NCBI GenBank assembly: GCA_002633005.1
Contig: NMRA01000071.1
Coordinates: forward strand, 895,860-946,793
DNA: 50,934 nucleotides
Direction: 5' to 3'
From: Phoronis australis
Lineage: Eukaryota; Phoronida; Phoronidae
Under the pieces are notes generated by a model, which did not search any database, was not told where the DNA came from, and saw nothing but the letters and a program-made list of their open reading frames with translations. Position 1 is the first letter of the stretch; each line of letters opens with the position of its first letter. Made by a program: the position numbers and the translations under genes. This document shows positions 14,301 to 25,114 of the stretch, in pieces.

Positions 14301-17300
14301 TGGGACAACATTATATAACTTGTAACGACGTCACGTGCATTGAGATAATATCTTATGTTTCAGAGCTTTGCTTCCAAAGAATTCACAAGAAATACATTGA
14401 GGACACTCTAGGCTGCTATTGCCCGGAAGCATGCGAGTAAGTAAGCAAAAGATAAAAGTAAATTTAACCTTCTTGCGCGCCATAATTTGGTCACATCACG
14501 TTAGTCTGAACTTGCTGATTTCTAAGAACACAATTATGAACTGAAGATAGTTAACTGGGCTAATGTACAACGCAATATGTAGTACCCTTAGCCACAAACA
14601 TAGTGATACATAATTTGATAAATAGCTCTTTTAAGTATCTAAGTACATTGTTTGGAAGTCTAACCGATTTCGTAAGTACACTGTAGGATCTATATAACAT
14701 GTCAATGAATTGGGGGTAAATATTGCAGTTTGTTTTCTTTGCAGATTTTGAGAAAACCTAATGGTTGAATTTTTCAAAGTGGCCGACAGTCAGATGGAAG
14801 GGAGATAAATCTGCGTTTTGAGAAAGTCCAACTCATTCATAATGCCCCTATCGTAGATTGTTCCATATTGAGTCTCCTTAATAAATCGTCGGCATTACAG
14901 TAACGTGCCCAAGGGTGGCCTTTGAGTGCCGTCGTCTGTTCATTTCATTTCATTTCAACAGGTATCTTAGCGTACATAAATGACAAAACTTTCGCCTGTC
15001 TGTTTTAGGGACGTCTCATATCAGATGGAGGTGTCTACTGCAAAGTGGCCTGCCGTGAATAATAGGGTAGATGTCTTGTTTATTGCAACACCCTTTTAAC
15101 CTATTATTTTAAGCTCAGTTCCATAATAACACACACTACTCGTATGAAGGCCTCGTCTTCACTTTACGATATGTACATTAATACTTGGAGACTCAAAGGG
15201 AAAAGTGTAATTTTCATTCTAAATTTTGGGCGTTTTCTACATTTTCACACATCACTAGACGTTAATTTCAACCATTTCCACTGTGCTATTTTGTTTATTC
15301 AGACATTGGACAAAACAATGTGAGTTGGTGCACCGAAAACTCCCAAAGTATTTTGTTCTGGGACAGCAAAACTTTTATTGAAAGATTGGACTCATTTTAT
15401 GCTGGTTATAAAGGGTGTCTCAAATTATATCTATGATAATTATGTTGAATATGACTAAATCGAAAAGGGGGTTATGCATTTAAAGCGGGTACAAACATTC
15501 GTTCCACCCAAAATGTCAACTTTTGATTTTTACCCCTACCGATATGCATGTTCATGTAAAAGACCATGCTGGAAACATAAAATGTGACGAACTCGTAGAA
15601 AGTTGTCGCATCACAATAAAGGCCCCGAAATCACCTACATAATATAACAACAAAAGACCATTTTGAGGCCAATTTTTTCAAGGTAAACATTATAAATCAA
15701 AAGTTGGATTTCCCGTTGGACCTAGGAGCTTTATGCAATCTTTACTTGGAGTTAGGAGCTTTATGCAATCTTTACTTGGAGCTAGGAGCTTTACGCAATC
15801 TTTACTTGGAGCTAGGAGCTTAATGCAATCTTTACGTGGAACATAGATAATTTTCACGTTGCGTATAAAAATGTTGTACACTAATTTACTCTGATTAAAA
15901 TGACGTCATTACATGTCTAACAGTCAAAAGTATGATGATGGTGTATCCATGGGCATACGTGTTTGTCAATGACTTCATTCCAAATATTAACTGATGAGGT
16001 TCATCTTAGACACATGTAGAACAGTATATGACTGGTCTTATACAGTTTGACGACGTGTCAAAACATGACGACCCCACTTCCCCAGTAGCCTCACTTCACG
16101 TTTTTTGAAATGTACCATACCACAAGATGGCTACAATTTAATTAAATAAGACATCGCAGAAAAAATACAAAATCAAAACTTAAGGAGGATAGCATTCATG
16201 TTGGCTAATGGTTATAGTAAGAACTGCGGACTGTGATTTCAACACACGGTGGATGAGTAAAATTTCTACCCACTGGCTCGGTTATCTGACAGAATCACTT
16301 AAATATGTTTAATTGTTTTCGATTTAATCCAACTTAAAATGTGTCCCTAGTCTTGAGACACACTTTACATACGTTTTTATTGTTAACTAACCTTCGAGAA
16401 AACTACCATTGAGAAATAAATGCACGTGCAGACACCCAATTGTGCATATCAAGTTTATGAGTACAAAAGTTTGACGCCAGAATAGTTATGGCCCACATAG
16501 ATATGGACCACATAGATATGGCCCCCATAGTTATGGCCCCCATAGATATGGCCCCCATAGATATGGCCCCCATATATATGGCCCCCATAGATATGGCCCC
16601 CATATATATGGCCCTATAGATATGGTCCCCATAGATATGGCCCCCATAGATATGCCCCTGAAAGTGCCGTGAGCTTTAAAAAAATAATTGCAGGTGGTCT
16701 GATACACGTTGTATCAGACGTGCGCAGGCCTCGCATGTGGGCCCATTGCACTGATCACCTGGAAATATTTTTATGCTTTATTGATATATGCCGTGAGCTT
16801 GCTACATGCACTCTTTTACTTATGTATGAAGGAAAAATGGGAGAAGAGAGTTGCTAACAAGAACCCTGAGTTGAAAAAGTTGATTGAATCAGGGACGGAG
16901 TTTGCAAAAGCTGAGTAAGTAATTCTATAAAGTAAGTCTGATCATCATTGCTATTTACGTTAATTTTTAGAATTGTATTTTTCAAAATAACAGCTCACAT
17001 TTCAATGAGAATTTATGGATGTTTTTTTCAGACGTAAGGCAAACCACGTATACACACGCGCACGCACATTCAGTAATCTAAATCACACGGTTGTTTAGAT
17101 GAATATGCAAAGTTTCCCAGGAGAATTTTTCCAACAAAATCTCACGTTTGTTCAATATATATTATATATGGGGGAACCTGACAACTTAATACAGTCTCAG
17201 TCTGCCCAAAATTAATTACTCAAACTTCTGGCGAGCATCGGATAACATAGTGCCGGTGATATAGGCGCGATTTAACATCGTTTGGGGTCATAGGAAATGT

Positions 17301-18021
17301 GAATATATGGGTCGGGGAACAAGACTCCTGCTGTAATGTTCCTGGATAAAGCACTAAACGCAGCAATAAATGAATAGTCATCACTGTTATATGTAGGTCT
17401 ATGCATTCGATAAATTTTGTTTCATTCGGTTTGCACACATTTATCTTTCATATAAGGCCTAGATTGTATGCATTAAGTTGTTTTCTTAAGTGGTAATGCG
17501 TGCTTGCCTGGACATTTTTTCTTCGAAAACTGTGGTCTACCCTTAAGTCGTCTTTGATACTCCGGTCTTCCACAAACCTTCAAATCGAAATGTGATCTAA
17601 GTTTAGCTTCACAACTCGCTTGTACACGTGTATGTAAATGTAGACACATTCCCATCGACTTATTCCTCTCAGTTTAACGTTTTCAAAGCTTTACCAAATT
17701 CGTGTCATTGCCTTAATGTGTGTTTTGCATTGTCTTAGGAACAACTTCGCTCAACTTAAGGTGTTCTATCAAGAACTCAACCTCGAGAAGACTGCACAGA
17801 GTCCTGCTTATCCAAGGGAAAACCTTCTGGGTGATTTGGGTGGACAGCTCGGTCTTTGGGTCGGTCTATCCATGTTGACACTGTGTGAGTGTATAGAGTT
17901 CCTCTGGATTGTTGGTGTCATCGGATTTCAGAACTGTAAGTCTTTCGTGAAACAGAGGCGAGAACGAGGCGCCACCGGTGAGGTCAAGAAAAAGGCAAAC
18001 GGAAAGACGGACGATTACTGA
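5169..18021 (+). CDS. DEG/ENaC/ASIC-family sodium channel gene, 5' incomplete (13 exons)
   Basis: Thirteen exons join in matching phase into an open frame of 527 residues plus stop. What is seen: a PAN/apple-like cysteine domain, a linker with five consecutive arginines, the finger/palm segment ending DFIVGCSWNGEDC, the YRLGNCFTFN block, the LTLTLNIEQ...IRVVIH palm strands with PYPANDGITIAPGF, the cysteine-rich thumb (ACLMDCLQ, CGCRYP, CYCPEAC, AKWP), and the pre-TM2/TM2 block GDLGGQLGLWVGLS. These are diagnostic of the amiloride-sensitive/acid-sensing channel family: trimeric plasma-membrane sodium channels with two helices and a large cysteine-rich ectodomain. GLS matches the G-x-S selectivity filter. 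Glycine occupies the degenerin position, as in vertebrate ASICs. The tail is short and basic, ending KTDDY. The gating stimulus cannot be inferred. TM1 and the start codon were not found, and assigning the PAN exon to this gene rests on phase and position only. Confidence 0.9.
6100..6175 (+). CDS. Uncertain alternative exon of the channel gene
   Basis: An acceptor TTCTTACAG is followed by an open phase-1 frame (begins ACRSFKQNEND, ends FKNWVS) up to a weak donor GTAGTT. It could join an alternative acceptor at 6410. It is not needed, because 5399 already splices in frame to 6407, and it matches no domain I know. Confidence 0.2.
6407..6490 (+). CDS. Channel exon: charged extracellular linker
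   Basis: Acceptor CTTTAG, donor GTGAGT, phase 1-1, 28 residues including KRYAVLNKFKVKMLYAHDN. It probably lies in the variable finger region upstream of the conserved core. Support is splice-site and phase continuity. Confidence 0.6.
6888..6922 (+). CDS. Channel micro-exon encoding an arginine run
   Basis: A 35-base exon with acceptor TTTTAG and donor GTAAGT, phase 1 to 0. With the base carried over from 6490 it encodes HRRRRRSIDLTE. Five consecutive arginines before a serine look like a proprotein-convertase (furin-type) site. In ENaC alpha and gamma such sites lie in the finger domain. Confidence 0.6.
7671..7715 (+). CDS. Channel exon: short linker
   Basis: A 45-base phase 0-0 exon with acceptor AATTGCAG and donor GTATGT, encoding ATQILRDKRDTLTNQ. 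It joins in frame to 8706. Confidence 0.65.
7904..8190. repeat. 15-bp minisatellite in a channel intron
   Basis: About 18 copies of a 15-bp unit of the form AGTACAGATATGCCC, with variants at the CCC/GCA/TCC position and two TATACATG interruptions. It sits in the intron 7716-8705. Two frames are open across it purely because the period is a multiple of three. Confidence 0.95.
8706..8914 (+). CDS. Channel exon: finger/palm segment with conserved WNG-C motif
   Basis: This exon encodes 69 residues plus two bases. The stretch ITILYFRQTTPSYTDYTL is followed by YAKLPPRDRVALAHQ and DFIVGCSWNGEDCDMS, which correspond to the family motif before the first conserved ectodomain cysteines. The acceptor (GTGTGAAAG) has a weak pyrimidine tract, but a TGA just upstream in the same frame limits alternatives, and the frame joins 7715 exactly. 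The donor is GTAAAT. Confidence 0.85.
10362..10468 (+). CDS. Channel exon: YRLGNCFTFN block
   Basis: Acceptor TTATTCACAG, donor GTAATG. It completes a serine with the preceding exon and encodes STIYQFQTYRLGNCFTFN followed by a short basic stretch. GNCFTFN is one of the most conserved ectodomain motifs in the family. Confidence 0.95.
10795..11425. repeat. 46-bp satellite array in a channel intron
   Basis: About 12-13 copies of a 46-bp unit containing CAATATATCGCTGTGA and CAGGTGACTGTATAT. Later copies are lengthened by an ACATGTATATA insertion. More degenerate GCTGTGAGG-type units extend upstream to about 10560. It lies in the intron 10469-11942. Confidence 0.95.
11943..12106 (+). CDS. Channel exon: palm strands and APGF motif
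   Basis: Acceptor CCTCTAG, donor GTAAGT, phase 1 to 0. It encodes GLTLTLNIEQYEYVP, GIRVVIHSKD and PYPANDGITIAPGFASNVG, the conserved palm-domain segment of DEG/ENaC channels. Confidence 0.97.
12873..12965 (+). CDS. Channel exon: palm/thumb linker with conserved cysteine
   Basis: A phase 0-0 exon of 31 residues with acceptor GTTTCAG and donor GTAAGA. It includes RVIIRKPDPYGNC, matching the family's strand before the thumb cysteines. Confidence 0.92.
13271..13391 (+). CDS. Channel exon: cysteine-rich thumb
   Basis: Encodes ACLMDCLQRSVKEHCGCRYP and then a conserved-position cysteine in RMCDD. The C-x3-C...C-x-C pattern is the thumb disulfide ladder. Phase 0 to 1, donor GTAACT. Confidence 0.95.
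13773..14107 (-). mobile_element. 5'-truncated non-LTR retrotransposon (LINE) 3' end
   Basis: On the minus strand a frame ends at 13999 and reads SLERVIAWNGLPLGIK then FRSNLITFLL, the typical C-terminal tail of LINE reverse-transcriptase ORFs (WN-x-LP...FK-x2-L). An AT-rich 3' region and an (AAT)n tract at 13773-13798 would be its tail. It is inserted in a channel intron. The upstream limit is unclear and could extend to about 14330. Confidence 0.7.
14364..14436 (+). CDS. Channel exon: CYCPEAC
   Basis: Acceptor GTTTCAG, donor GTAAGT, phase 1 to 2. It encodes ELCFQRIHKKYIEDTLGCYC then PEACE, which continues the thumb cysteine pattern. Confidence 0.92.
15009..15066 (+). CDS. Channel exon: AKWP
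   Basis: Acceptor TTTTAG. It encodes EDVSYQMEVSTAKWPAVNNR, matching the conserved Y...S-x2-KWP block that ends the thumb. Phase 2 to 0. The donor GTAGAT is weak, but the next exon fits in phase. Confidence 0.88.
15721..15840. repeat. 30-bp tandem repeat, four copies
   Basis: Four consecutive 30-bp units, each with TAGGAGCTT and GCAATCTTTAC, in the intron 15067-16831. Confidence 0.95.
16482..16655. repeat. 15-bp minisatellite related to the 7904-8190 array
   Basis: About 11-12 copies of CATAGATATGGCCCC with TATATATG and shortened variants. It lies in the intron 15067-16831. It shares AGATATG and the period with the other array in the same gene. Confidence 0.93.
16832..16914 (+). CDS. Channel exon: linker to TM2
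   Basis: The acceptor TATGAAG follows a pyrimidine-rich stretch; the donor is GTAAGT. It encodes EKWEKRVANKN...FAKA, and its last two bases complete a glutamate with the next exon. Phase 0 in and phase 2 out both match. The open frame extends upstream through a hydrophobic stretch to about 16709, but that would add an extra apparent helix, so I chose this acceptor. Confidence 0.75.
17739..18021 (+). CDS. Channel terminal exon: pre-TM2, TM2 and C-tail
   Basis: Acceptor TTGTCTTAG. It encodes NNFAQLKVFYQELN, then NLLGDLGGQLGLWVGLSMLT and CECIEFLWIVGVIGF, followed by a tail of about 45 residues rich in lysine and arginine, and TGA. This is the family's pre-TM2 strand, selectivity-filter helix and cytoplasmic end. 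Confidence 0.97.
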
Positions 18022-20221
18022 GCACACGACACGTGGTTTACTACTACAATTAAGCGTGAGCTTTGTAGAAGCTAGAACTTTGCGAAAACGTGATCACGCA
18101 AGTCTTCGCGAGATATTACTGGGTATTACAAGCAAAGCACAAGTTTGGACTTGCTAGCATGATCGCCAGATTCTTGCGTCTACGAAAGTCATCATAGTTT
18201 GAAAGTCAATGACCTCTTTCATCTTTAGCAAAATGGTAAAAGTAAAACGTGAATATAATGACGCAATATGTCGGGCCGAAGTAATAGCTTGCCTGCGTAA
18301 TGAGCTTCGAATTAGTTCAGATAACCCTTAATATATCTTTCTTGTTAGGAGCGGAAATCAAACGGGGAGTGTTTATTAAAAAGTTATGTAACACTCAGGT
18401 GTTAGCCTTGTAATGCCCTTAAAGAATTGTACCAACAAGTTTGTTGCACATGTAAACATTATTCTTAGAGATTGAGCTTGGAAAACGCATTGTCCTGATA
18501 CTTATGCAGTTTTTAACGCTTGTGTTGCTTGCAGTTAGGGGGAACATTCCTTCAATAAACAAAATACGTGTCCCTAACGATACGGTGGTGATGGTGAGTA
18601 TTTTCAGGTCGAAACTGACCTCAACGTTTATCGCCCAGGCATTTCTCAACAAGCACCCGTTGTGTAATTAAACGCACCGGGCGTTTTTTTTGTAGCTACA
18701 TAGCGTTTATTCACCTCTTGTCAACAGGAACGTTCATGGATACTCTTGCCGAACTTAGAGTTGCAGTTGTCAAATAAGCAGTAGCACGTTGCATCTCACT
18801 ACGGCGACTGGGAACCACGCCACAATGTGCTCATCAAAAGGATAGTAAACCCTGTTTTGGTTATTAACATAATCTTAGTTCTGTCACCTGCTAACGTGTT
18901 ATTGGTGTCACACTTGAGGGATAAAAAGATTCAACAGAAAGCTTGTACTTTAGGCGTTAGAGATTGGATAGTAAGTTTCTTTCCCTACAGTTGTTGTGCA
19001 ACTCGCCTAAAGCGTGTACGAGACTTTGCAAGGAGTTTTTAAACTTTGCTCCTAATTCTTGAGGGCTATCGATGGTTAGAGAGTATTATTTTATTTCAGA
19101 AAACTCATTGGTTTGATAGGCTTTTGGAAATCTCTTAACAGGCCAAAACAGGCTTTAGTATCCTTTTTACTATAATCTGAACTCTCCCATATTACTTTTT
19201 GTGGTGAATAAAACTATAAATTCAACTTAGTGAATTACTAACAAATACGCAAAACGTCTTCCATTTCGAACATCCGGTTCCTCCGTAGATTTCACATCGA
19301 CTTATGACCTAAATACATCACAGCCTTACAAGTAGCGCCACCATCTGAGAGGAGGTCAAATACAGCGTAATAACATGGATGACTGTAATGCCAGTGTGTC
19401 CTCTGATGCTTACAAAATACTTTGTTTCGCTTGCATAAAAATAAGGTGGGGCAAGTGTATATTCATTATATATTCCATACTACTATTGGCAAGTGATGAT
19501 CGGAGAACAGGGGTCAGTACTGCAGTAGAATATTAATAGTAACAGGCCTACCTATTAGGAATAGTAACTAGTAGTTGACAATGCTGAGGCCCACGGCATT
19601 GTCGTATGTGTCTCATTCGGTAGTGGCTGCACATCTTCTGCCAGGAATGTAACAAAATTGAAGTGGAGTTGCATCAGCTGTGTTTGGTTAAAGAAGACTC
19701 GTCTGTGTGTAGTCTACAGTTCAGGTTACAGGGTCAGACCCAGTGTACTGGTCAGCTGGCCTTGTTTACTATGTGAAAAGTGGGGTGAGATAGCACTTAC
19801 ATGGCCAGGTAGAATGTTTGCAAGCTTTCACAAGCCAATGATGTTGTTTGTTGGCGTGTAGGCTATTTCTCAGTGTATGGTTCAATTTTAGTTGTGCGAG
19901 TTGGGTGCAGAGTATGCATAGATCTGACCTAGCAGGGAAAGCCTGAGAAGAGCTACATAACCTGCAATTGTGTATTCGCCATATCCAAGAGGAACAATTC
20001 ACTTATCAACTAAAATAAAAACTGTTGTTTTAGTGTAAACAGTCTGATTTGATGTGTTAGTATCAAGTTCCCAGGCACTACTCTGCATTATCACAGGATA
20101 CGCGTGCCTCTTGCTGAATAATATGTACCCTAAACAGGGATTATTGAGTCAAATTCTTTCTCAGAACATTAAACGAACCTTATTTTTGATACATTCCGCT
20201 GTACCCACACAGCTTGTTTCC
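18022..20221. other. Intergenic/3' UTR, no gene recognised
   Basis: Probably begins with the channel 3' UTR. At about 19652-19768 (+) a frame reads LHQLCLVKEDSSVCSLQF and looks more protein-like than its surroundings, but I recognise no family and see no clear splice sites. Nothing else was found. Confidence 0.4.
18554..18559 (+). promoter_or_regulatory. Possible polyadenylation signal of the channel gene
   Basis: AATAAA lies about 530 bases after the channel stop. A second AATAAA is at 19207. The context gives no way to choose between them. Confidence 0.35.
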
Positions 20222-20424
20222 CATGCCCGCATACAAGGGGCTCTGGAGCTCAAACGAGCCCCCTATTTGGCGTAGTAGGCAAAAAGGTTTGCCCCAGAGA
20301 AACAAAAACTCCGAAAAAAGTAAAAATTGATACAAAAGTCCACTTCCACCAATCTTTTCTTAGTTATAGGTACACATTCTCATAAATTCGAGACCCCCAT
20401 TTTTAGGCTGGGTGCGCGTGCATG
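20222..20424 (+). repeat. Dispersed repeat family C, copy 2
   Basis: About 200 bp, running from CATGCCCGCAT to GGCTGGGTGCGCGTGCATG. Internal blocks (GAGCCCCC, ACAAAAACTCCGAAAAA) match the inverted copy at 26242-26494. The ends are short inverted CATGCGCGCA-like repeats. It looks like a small non-autonomous element. Confidence 0.6.
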
Positions 20425-23400
20425 TACTTGCTAAACTCCACAATCTATCAGAATGTGTGTCTGTCTTTCATACTAACTACTTGTGGAAAGTAGTCTCATT
20501 TTTGTCTGGCAGAACTCTCTTTGAAGCATAACTTCTAAGGGGCATGTCTTTGTAACATCAGAGTTGCTGTACTATTGTATTAGTCCTGGTGAAGACCCAA
20601 GCAGATCGTGTTTAAATTGCAAAACTTAAAATTAAGGGCTACCGTGAACCTGTTAAACTATATTTTGATAACTTTGGGGATTAGCATTTACCCTGAGATA
20701 CAGTTTGAGGTTAATGTCCAAGGAGTTGTAATGATGCCAATGTCTTCTTATGAAATGGTCAATAGCCATATAACATTGATTGATTAGTCTGAAGTAGACT
20801 AATTATATGCAGTATAAATGGGAAAACTTGTCTTGGTAACATTTTCAGTGTACCAAATTGTGGCGTATGTTACGTCGAACCACATACATTATCCCTGACG
20901 AGTATTGTTTTCAATATTGCAGTTATTTCAGAACATTTGTATTGTAAAGTGCTAGGTCTCATAGCTGAGATACCTGTATTGACATGTATTGTATAATGTA
21001 TTTTAAACATGGAATGTTGTTTTCATACAATATATGAATTGTGTGTTAAAATTACAATGCTTATAATGTCTTTTGAACTGATGTGTTACAAAGTTAGAAT
21101 AAAAAATGAAATTGAGTCACATTATTTATTATTACTCTACTTTTGTTTATGTAGTGAAAATTATTTATTATTCATATTTATTTTATTCCGTGTCTTTTAG
21201 CAACAAAAACTAGGATATAAATATCACGTAATATATGGTAGTATATTATGCTAAAATATTATATAAATTACTATTGTATTTATTAGAATCTGTAGCTATA
21301 CTTACAAAACCATGCGGAAAATGTCATTCTATTGAATTCAGGTGGTTGCTTTCAAACTATTCTTAGTTAATTACAGTTATATATTATCATAATTGCATAA
21401 ACTTCGACGTAAATACAAATGATGTTTCCTCACGACTGATATTGTATTGTATTGCTATTTTTTAATGTTTATTACGAAATCTTCAGAATACAATGAATAT
21501 ACATAACCCAGAAAGCGCCAAGAGGCATTAGATCTGGGTAAAAAATACAAAGAAGTCTATATACAATGATTATATACGAATACATAAATAAAACAAACTG
21601 ATGTTAAGAATACAATGATATATGACAACGAATGAAAATAATTCATTTTCATACAGACGTATAAAATTCTATCCACTCACACAAAGAGATTTAATGTTAT
21701 AAAGAAATTCTGATACTATTGTATTGCTATGCTTACAAAGGGATCTAAAACTTTTGTTATTCAGTTGAATTGTGTTTGCTTTCATTTTAGTCTTATTGCA
21801 TCACATTAATTATTGTATTTGCAAAACAACATCAAAATTATCTTTTCCTCAAGTAATTTATTAACGGTAATTCCTCAAAATTGGTTTTATGTCTAGAAAT
21901 CTTGTTTTTATCCAAGGTAATTACAATCTTCACCCCACGCTCAGGCTTGGCTTGAGGGTCTCCGAATACAGCTTGGGCTCCACCTATTAGGTGACGCTGT
22001 GACAAGGCAAATTACACTAGGACGTTCATCTTGGGATATAGTATCTTTCAACACGGCGACGGTGGAGTGTTTTGATTAAATTATGAAAGGAGTCGAGTCT
22101 GACATCTTAAATTTGTTGTCTTCCATCGTTATAATATGTTCGAGATGTAGGCGTTGTAATTATTGATTCATAATCAGCCTCATTACTCTAATTTTATATT
22201 ACTTTTCGAACGTACAACTTACATTTTTCCTGTCTGCCTTACCAAAACATACGCTAAGCAACATTAACCGTTACACACCACTGTGTTACAGCGTTATGTG
22301 ATGTGTCATCAAATGTTTTTGTAGTAACGATATCTTCAGTAATAAAGAGACTACAAAACTTAACTGGATTTTTGACATACTTTAAATATACTCATGGCTT
22401 CATTTCTTGCAATGGCTTTGGAGAAAAAATGTGAATGTGTGACTTCATTTCTTCAACGACATCTACATGTACGATGCGTCCAGTTTTAAGATTCATACAA
22501 CCTGTAGCGAAACAGATCGCTAACTGAAAGGAATTTCATCACGCAAAAGATTGAAACTCATGAAACACAAGTCATATCCTGACAGGATAGTGAGGTTGGC
22601 CTTCAATGACTCGCTTCCGTACATATTAGCAACACTGGCAGCAGACTCGTGTTGTTGTGTCAGATTCATGTGTGTTTGGAGAGTGAGTTGGAGGGTAAAC
22701 CTGAAATGCGGGCATCTACTGGCTGGGTTGAGTCAAATTTGCCTAAGGATTTTACGGTCGGTTTTTATCTCGCTCCAGCATGAACGTTTACACTCCAGAC
22801 TGAACGAGAACGCAACACAGTATGCACATCCATTATTTGCTGCATGCTGTAAAAGTTGCGCTTCTTAATTCACACGATTCTAATATTGGATGTCAAAACA
22901 ATACAACTGCTACAGATTTTTTTCATAGGACACACAAGAAATTTCTGCATTAAAAATCACAAACAAGACACACGATAGAAAACCTTTTCATACCAGGCCT
23001 TATAGAAAATAGATTCTCTACCGACTTCGATCTTCGAAGTACACGGCAATGGAGAACAAGACATATTTTTATTTTTGCCACGCATTTAAAAAGGCATTGG
23101 CTCGTTTAGAACTTCCTTTCAGAACATATTGTTGACTCCATACGCTATTTGATTAAAAAATGATCAATTTTAGAACTCAAAATTGCTTCTGCAAAGCTCC
23201 CAAATGGTGTGTGAGGCATCTATTTTACTAGATTAAAAACGAAAATGAATCACTTTTTAATCAACGTTATCCTGACTGCACAATTTCATTTCCGCTGAAA
23301 GTGACCTACGCTTTAAGCGAGTTACACGACACATGTGTTGAGATACACGTAACGAGAAGTATAATGGGCAGTCTGTGACAGAGGAGTATAAGGTCCTAGT

Positions 23401-24026
23401 TCAGTTCTTCTTAAATAACTCAAGTGGAGTGCCAATGATGCATTACCAGATAATTGAACGAGAATTGGTTGAAACCACCAAAACATGGTTTGGTGTCCTT
23501 TTAACAAAAACTTATGCTTTCAATAACTCGAGTATTTTCACCGAAGTGTTTTTGAACCATTCAAAAGTACTTTGTTTTCTAGATATTTCGCAAACTTGTC
23601 TATTAAAGTAAATGACCATCTACGAATTAACTCAGAATCGTCCAAAATTAAACACATACGTAAAGTACGGAAGTAATTTGAGTATGAATGGCGTATCGAA
23701 AGCTTTTTCAAAATCAATCAGTAAGAGGTAGCAATGATGCTTTTGTTCATTATCACGCAGACAAAACATGCACTGTAGGCTGATTGTGACGTCAGATCAC
23801 ACGAATAGCTACACGTACCTTACCGTGGTAACACAACGCATTGTCACATGATACATCTGAGGTCAAGTTTGTTTAATCACGGTATAAAAACGGTTATAGT
23901 TTTAACTTCATATATTTCCTCGTTGATTTGGATATTTGAAGGTAGGCCTACAGACATATGTTGCAAGTAAACTAGAGTAGACAACTCAAAACAAATACAT
24001 GTATACAATTAGTACAGGACCCTTAT
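20425..24026. other. Intergenic, AT-rich, no gene recognised
   Basis: Apart from the LINE-like fragment at 21430-21720, I see no coding signature. The frame at 22551-22868 has no domain and no splice context. Confidence 0.5.
21430..21720 (-). mobile_element. Possible LINE 3'-end fragment with stem-loop
   Basis: The AT-rich segment contains ACCCAGA...TCTGGGT (21506-21540), a hairpin of the kind seen near LINE 3' ends, beside simple ATAC/AATA-rich sequence. No coding remnant was recognised, so this is tentative. Confidence 0.35.
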
Positions 24027-24671
24027 GCCATAGTCCATTCGACTCTAGGAAGCCCAGAAAATCACTTCCGTGGCCTCTTTTTGGTGGCGAAATAATTTTG
24101 TTTTTTTAAGGTCATTAAGTACTATACTTTAAGAATCTAAAATGTTCCCAACGTTTGACTTGCACGTTTTCGAGAAATTTGACCTGAACAATTTTAGTTT
24201 TTGCACTATTTGGCACAAAAAACTAATCTTCAAAAACCAACAACACTAGACAAAAACTGAATGATAACTTGATTGGGATTTGTTTGTTTGAAGTTACTGA
24301 ACAAGGTATGATTATGATATTAGAAAAAGAAATATTTTAGCAGTGCCCCCTGTTGACCAGAAAACATAGTACTATATTCTGATCTGCCAAAAAATATACT
24401 GTTAAACATTTGGATGGAGCTTGATGAAGATTTAATATCACAACCTACATATGAACAATATATATTTCCAGCACTTCTGCAACAAATTCATTGTCATCAC
24501 TTTCAATAATTGCCACAATTAATTATCATTATCAACATTGCTGTTTACTATCAAATGTCACAGAGAGCGATACACCCAACAGTCCTCACAGTCACCAGCA
24601 CGATTAAAAGTTGTCAATATTTTTCAATAGGTTGACAATTAAAAGTTCTTTGACAACATAGCATGCACTTA

Positions 24672-25114
24672 TTATGTTTCTTCAGCCACTCTATCATTTA
24701 TATCATCATTATTGTCCTCAAAAGTTGTTTTTTGACTGAAACACAATTTAGAACATGGCATGGCTGACTTCACTAAACAAGAGCACATCTTTTTACTCCA
24801 ACCACTTCTTTTGCTCTTGCCATTAACATTTTTCATGGCATTTTCTGGGGCTAAAGGCAGAGTCATCCAGTGGAGCTTCAGGCTAACCTGCTCCAAAAGC
24901 CACCCATTACCAACTGGAGATGGTGCACTGACGCGCTGTTGCAAGGCTCGTTTGTGAATGGCACACTGGTAGTTTGCTCTTTTAGCATGTAGCAGCAAAC
25001 ATTCATGATGAGGAGGCAGATCACAGATTTCAACCTGAATATGTGGTAGTGTGCTTTGTTAACTGTTAATGACTCGCCGTACAGCTTGCATACAAACGGT
25101 TCAATGCCTTCCAT
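24672..25114 (-). pseudogene. TE2 transposon-protein C-terminal relic, frameshifted
   Basis: Two overlapping minus-strand frames form one disrupted reading: MEGIEPFVCKLYGESLT upstream, then (other frame) LLLHAKRANYQCAIHKRAL, SAPSPVGNGW, a tryptophan-methionine (WM) step, APENAM, and a closing cysteine cluster (CSCLVKSAMPCSKLC). This layout is one I associate with the C-terminus of transposon-encoded proteins in invertebrates. That association is from memory and was not checked. The frame switch lies near 24995-25030. Confidence 0.5.

Noticed and set aside
7904-16655. CRISPR-like arrays
   Set aside because: The tandem units abut directly without unique spacers, and the genome is animal.
16709-16831. 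Hydrophobic upstream extension of the exon at 16832 as an extra membrane helix
   Set aside because: It would insert a helix between the thumb and TM2, against the family fold. A phase-correct acceptor exists at 16832.
18674-18694. GC-rich stretch followed by a T run, resembling a bacterial terminator
   Set aside because: It is eukaryotic intergenic DNA and the stem is poor. No terminator is implied.
22551-22868. 105-residue plus-strand frame
   Set aside because: Several cysteines, but no spacing pattern that fits a known family. Surrounded by AT-rich non-coding sequence.
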